This document shows, in pieces, positions 19,601-22,907 of a DNA stretch of 22,907 bases. A program made the position numbers and the translations under genes. The notes below the pieces were generated by a model. That model had not been told where the DNA came from, did not search any database, and saw only the letters and a program-made list of their open reading frames with translations. The number at the start of each line of letters is the position of its first letter. Position 1 is the stretch's first letter. Source of the stretch: Pleurotus djamor (lineage: Eukaryota; Basidiomycota; Agaricomycetes; Agaricales; Pleurotaceae); NCBI GenBank assembly GCA_029747585.1, contig JAPEVF010000711.1, positions 1-22,907 on the forward strand, read 5' to 3'.

Positions 19601-22081
19601 TCGGGAAAAGGAGAAGAAGGGTGCCAAAACGACATTGCCTTCTACGCCTTCCACGCCAACGAAGTCGAAGGCTCCTACAAGCTCGTCTACAGCACCTGCT
19701 TCCACCACGGCTCCAGTCGGAGAAACTGAAGTTCGTGGTCGGGGTCGTGATGGCAAAACCCTCAAGGACACGGACAAGGACACCGCGAGCATCAAATCTT
19801 TCTCTACGACGTCTTCAGCAGCGGCCAAGGTGTCTGCACCACCTCTCACCATCTCTGATTCTGTCAAGCGCGATGTCGCTGCGTCTGCTGCCTCATCGCC
19901 GTCCACCACGCGTAAGAACCGCAAGTCCATCTCACCTGCCCCTTCATCCAAGTCCACGAAATCCACGAAGTCGACGAAACCAACAGCCAGCGGTGCTACG
20001 ACCCCTACCAAATCGAGTAGTAAGGACAAGGACAAGGACGACAAGGGGAGGAAGAAGGTCGTTGTACCTAACCTCGTTTTGCCCACTTGGGAAGACACCT
20101 TCCAGACGCGACCACGGAACTGGGTACCTAGGCCACCAGAGAGCACCTTCACGAAGACAATGAAGTTCGTCAGTGGCGTTCTCTTCGCCAAGGATGACCC
20201 CTCGTCGTTTGGTGCTTCTGAAAGTGGAGGAGCACGTCAAGGCTCAGGTGGTCGAGCGGGTGCAATGAGAAGGAGAGGAAGCAGTAGCGCCAGTATGCCT
20301 AATGGTGGCAGCGGGCTGAGTGGCAAGAATCTGAGGCTGAGGACGACGAGAGATTTGAAGGGAAAGTCGAAGGAGATCGAGACGGATGTCCTGGAGTTTG
20401 GCAAGGTCTTACCTAGGTCCTGGGAAGTCATGGAGGCGGCTAGTACTAGTCACGGACATTCCTCTGGTACCCAGAAAGCTTCGGCTGCGGCAGCTGCGAT
20501 GGGCTTGAAGCCAGACGTACTGAGAGGTTGTAGGAAGGTCGTCATCATTGGGATTCATGGATGGTTTCCAGGTAAGTTCAAGTTGCCTTGTTCCTCATCC
20601 CCAAGCGCCCCGCCATGTGATCTTGACTGAGTTGTTGACGCGTTTTCCCCTTTGCAGGTGCCGTCATGAGAAGTGTTCTTGGTGAAGTAAGTACCTTCTC
20701 CCACGTCCACGTCCACATACACCTCTCCTTCTCTTCCTCATCCCCATTTCGCTCCTCATCGGCGTTTTCCGTTTCATTGACGCGTTCTAACCACCCGACC
20801 ATATGGTCTATCAGCCCACAGGCACGAGTAGCAAGTTCGTCAACATGATGGTTCAAGCCTTGGACGATTTCCAGGCTCAGGCTGGCGTTACTTTGGATAA
20901 AGTGACCAAAATTCCGTTGGAAGGAGAAGGCACGATTGATAAGCGGGTTGAACGGTACGTACCTTGTGGTGCCATCTCTAGATCCAATCACTGATGATCA
21001 TCGCTATCCGCAACTGTTTTGATTCCGTTGGTTCATTCTGTGTTGGTGTTGGTGTCGCTGTGCCGGTACTGCGTGGTGCGATGCGCTTCATGGGGATGAT
21101 TGATTGGTTTGTTGATCGCTTCACGGGATGGATGGATACCTTGTTGATATCCTCGATGCCATCACACGTGGGGTACTCCTTCCAGGCTGTATACCAACCT
21201 ACTCGCCAACGAGGAGTGGGTCGGAGATATCCACGAGGCCGATGCGATATTCGTGGCCACGCATTCCCAAGGCTCCATAGTGTCTACACACCTGCTGGAT
21301 CGTCTGTTGAAGGACGGACATATCGTGACAAGTTATTCGGCCAATTTAGCGGCTACGGTTGGCGGTCTAGTTGATGGGGTATCCCCGCCTTCGGGACCGG
21401 CTCAGGTGACAAGGAAACCGCAACGCGTTTGTTGCCTGGCGCTCTGTGGTATTCATTTAGGCCCGTTGAGGTATCTAAGCACCAGCTCCCTTCTACAGCC
21501 GTATATCCAGGTTCGTCTTAGTCGTATTTTTCACCGCGTGGTTATGGACTGATGAATTTGCCTTCTTGTAGTATTTCGAATCTACCGCTGCTAGAGAGCT
21601 CTTCGATTTCCAGGTATGACGACAGATCCATGTGTTGCCGGCGCTGGTGGTTACCGAGCGACATACTCATACACTCTTTCTTAGAACACTGACTCACCTG
21701 TTTCGAAAGCATACGTCCACGCGTTGCACAACGTTCTTGATCATCGGGTGAGTAACAATTTGACCATCCTTCTGCGGCCCTTTTGCCGTCTATGTATCAC
21801 CTTTTTGTTCAACGTTTCCTTCTTTGTTTCTGATGAGTAATAACTGACTTGTTGCTGTTAATTCAGGTCAAGATGGTCTATGTTGCTTCTTTGAACGACC
21901 AGGTGGTACCCATTTACTCCGGGTTATTCACTTCCGCTTCACATCCTTTGATTCTTCGGGCCCTTTACATCGATGGCGATGCCTACCAGTGCGTATAATC
22001 TATCATCATGCGGGGGCCGTATCATGATTCGCTGACGCCCTTCGTTTTTGGTGTCTTTCGCTTAGCTCTTCTGAATTTTTG
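16692..22081 (+). CDS. Large alpha/beta-hydrolase domain protein, 10 exons, 3' end lost
   Basis: Exons 16692-16959, 17012-17941, 17998-20571, 20658-20686, 20815-20954, 21186-21510, 21572-21613, 21685-21747, 21867-21988 and 22066-22081+ join in frame (about 1,503 residues). All introns are GT...AG; the 20955-21185 intron is the longest (231 nt). Residues 1-1240 are Ser/Thr/Pro-rich and probably disordered, with scattered tryptophan motifs and basic STKSTKST repeats. The hydrolase core follows. GIHGWFPG (1251-1258) is a likely oxyanion-side strand, THSQGS holds the nucleophile Ser1341 (first Gly of GxSxG is Thr), and SLNDQVVP holds the likely acid Asp1468. The order of these blocks (GEPTGTSSKFVN, PLEGEGTI, LYTNLLANEEW, DAIFVATHSQGS) matches a fungal family related, as I recall, to yeast YML020W, of unknown substrate. 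The catalytic His would lie beyond the undetermined bases. The start ATG is the first in the open frame but an extra 5' exon is possible. Confidence 0.85.
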
Positions 22082-22101
22082 NNCNANAGTNNNNTNCTAC
22101 N
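22082..22101. other. Cluster of undetermined bases, probable gap or contig join
   Basis: N bases interrupt the sequence 11 times within 20 positions. The plus-strand hydrolase frame enters from the left (HSSEFL...) and the minus-strand ZZ gene enters from the right (...NGVRYK). Neither continues on the other side. Missing sequence of unknown length is the simplest reading. Confidence 0.8.
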
Positions 22102-22907
22102 CTTGTATCGCACACCGTTGATGCCTTTGTGGCAAGCTAATAGGGGTTAGACAACGTAAAGGGTCATATGAATCAGAACGACGTACCATCACAGGTTGCA
22201 TAATGACGCGGTACTTGGGTGTTACTGGGGGTACGACGCTGGGGAAATGTTTAATGACTTGGTCTTCAAAATGGGGACCTGACATATGCACTCACAATGA
22301 AGTCCTTGGGGTCAGAAATGCTGACGAAAGGATGGTGAGGATGATGATCGTCAACGATTCTACAACGTAACCGATAAGACGCCTAAACAAGGATAAATGA
22401 TGTATGACAAACCTGTAGCAATTGGTGCAGACGTCGAAATCTGTGATAAAAGTGAGCAGAAGGACAACAACAGTTTACGATCGTTAGTACCTGGGCAATT
22501 CAGACATTTCTATATATTTCAACATGAGAATGGTGACGGTGGACAAAACGATGCGACGTACATATCGAGAACCTCGAATGCGGGAGTCGCAGAGATCACA
22601 ATTGGCCTGGTGGACAGGTAACTGTGATGCGTCAGAGGCATTGGTGCCTTGAGAAGAGGCGCTCTGTACTTGTGGGGCCGCTTGGGGCGGCGCTCTCTCG
22701 TCTTCGCCACTGAAGACAGTGTGGACGACGACACGACCAGGTTCCTCAATTTCAAAGAACTCGTGGAAGGGGTTATGACGCTCAGCGCCGCCCGAAACGA
22801 TGCAGACCGTGCACAAATCATAGTCTGTAGACCATGAGAATTTATCGCTACCAAAGCGACGAAGGGATACATACCTGGGCAATCCAAGCATTTGTGTCTT
22901 GTCCCTT
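22102..22907 (-). CDS. ZZ-type zinc-finger protein, internal part (both ends missing)
   Basis: Seven minus-strand exons join in frame: 22907-22875, 22824-22562, 22509-22491, 22440-22413, 22359-22296, 22238-22187 and 22136-22102. They encode parts of three ZZ fingers. The first is seen from its second half (HKCLDCPDYDLCTVC, then HNPFHEF). The second is complete (CDLCDSRIRGSRY, KCLNCPDFDVCTNC, then a His-rich DDHHPHHPF in the place of the last ligands). The third begins (CDACHKGINGVRYK) and runs into the undetermined bases. Between fingers one and two is a linker (EIEEPGRVVVHTVFSG...). ZZ domains bind zinc in a crossed-brace fold and often read N-terminal degrons or histone tails. Multi-ZZ proteins of this kind are common in Agaricomycetes. 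Introns are about 50-70 nt. The partner and role are unknown. Confidence 0.85.

Noticed and set aside
19127..20191. 354-residue minus-strand open frame
   Set aside because: It is antisense to the hydrolase exon 3. Its Val/Ser/Pro/Phe bias mirrors the Ser/Thr/Lys-rich coding strand, and it has no domain.
20994..21185. Plus-strand frame at 20994-21374 starting inside the 231-nt hydrolase intron
   Set aside because: It is out of frame with the hydrolase core. Splicing 20955-21185 gives the continuous family sequence VERLYTNLLANEEW.

Overview
The window reads as nuclear DNA of a filamentous basidiomycete, most likely an Agaricomycete. The genes are broken by many short introns (about 49-86 nt, GT...AG, often with a CTGAC/CTAAC-like branch site). 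Two genes belong to the fungal FunK1 kinase family, which is expanded in mushrooms. All identifications are by eye; no search was run.

Layout, left to right. (1) Positions 2-694 hold the 3' end of a single-pass membrane protein gene. (2) Positions 1098-1462 (minus) hold a truncated copy of the C-terminal tail of an NDR/LATS-type kinase, followed by scrambled repeats and a small lipase-like relic. (3) Positions 2247-3108 (plus) hold a three-exon gene with a PWWP-like fold. (4) Positions 3.8-9.0 kb hold two FunK1-family paralogues facing tail to tail. The minus-strand copy keeps every kinase signature I can find. The plus-strand copy has lost or changed most of them and looks like a pseudokinase. 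(5) Positions 9.1-16.7 kb are gene-poor, with fragmentary or degenerate reading frames and an 802-bp foldback element (12413-13214) that is almost entirely one inverted repeat. (6) Positions 16692-22081 (plus) hold a large ten-exon gene. It has about 1,250 residues of Ser/Thr-rich, tryptophan-spotted sequence, then an alpha/beta-hydrolase domain of a kind conserved in fungi. (7) Positions 22102-22907 (minus) hold an internal piece of a multi-ZZ zinc-finger gene.

The hydrolase and ZZ genes converge on the same cluster of undetermined bases at about 22082-22101, and both lose their 3' ends there. This looks like a gap or contig join with missing sequence.

The strongest points for follow-up are the active/inactive FunK1 pair, the foldback element as a possible small-RNA source, and the kinase tail fragment that kept its intron and hydrophobic motif. 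I found no rRNA, no convincing tRNA, no CRISPR array and no transposase.
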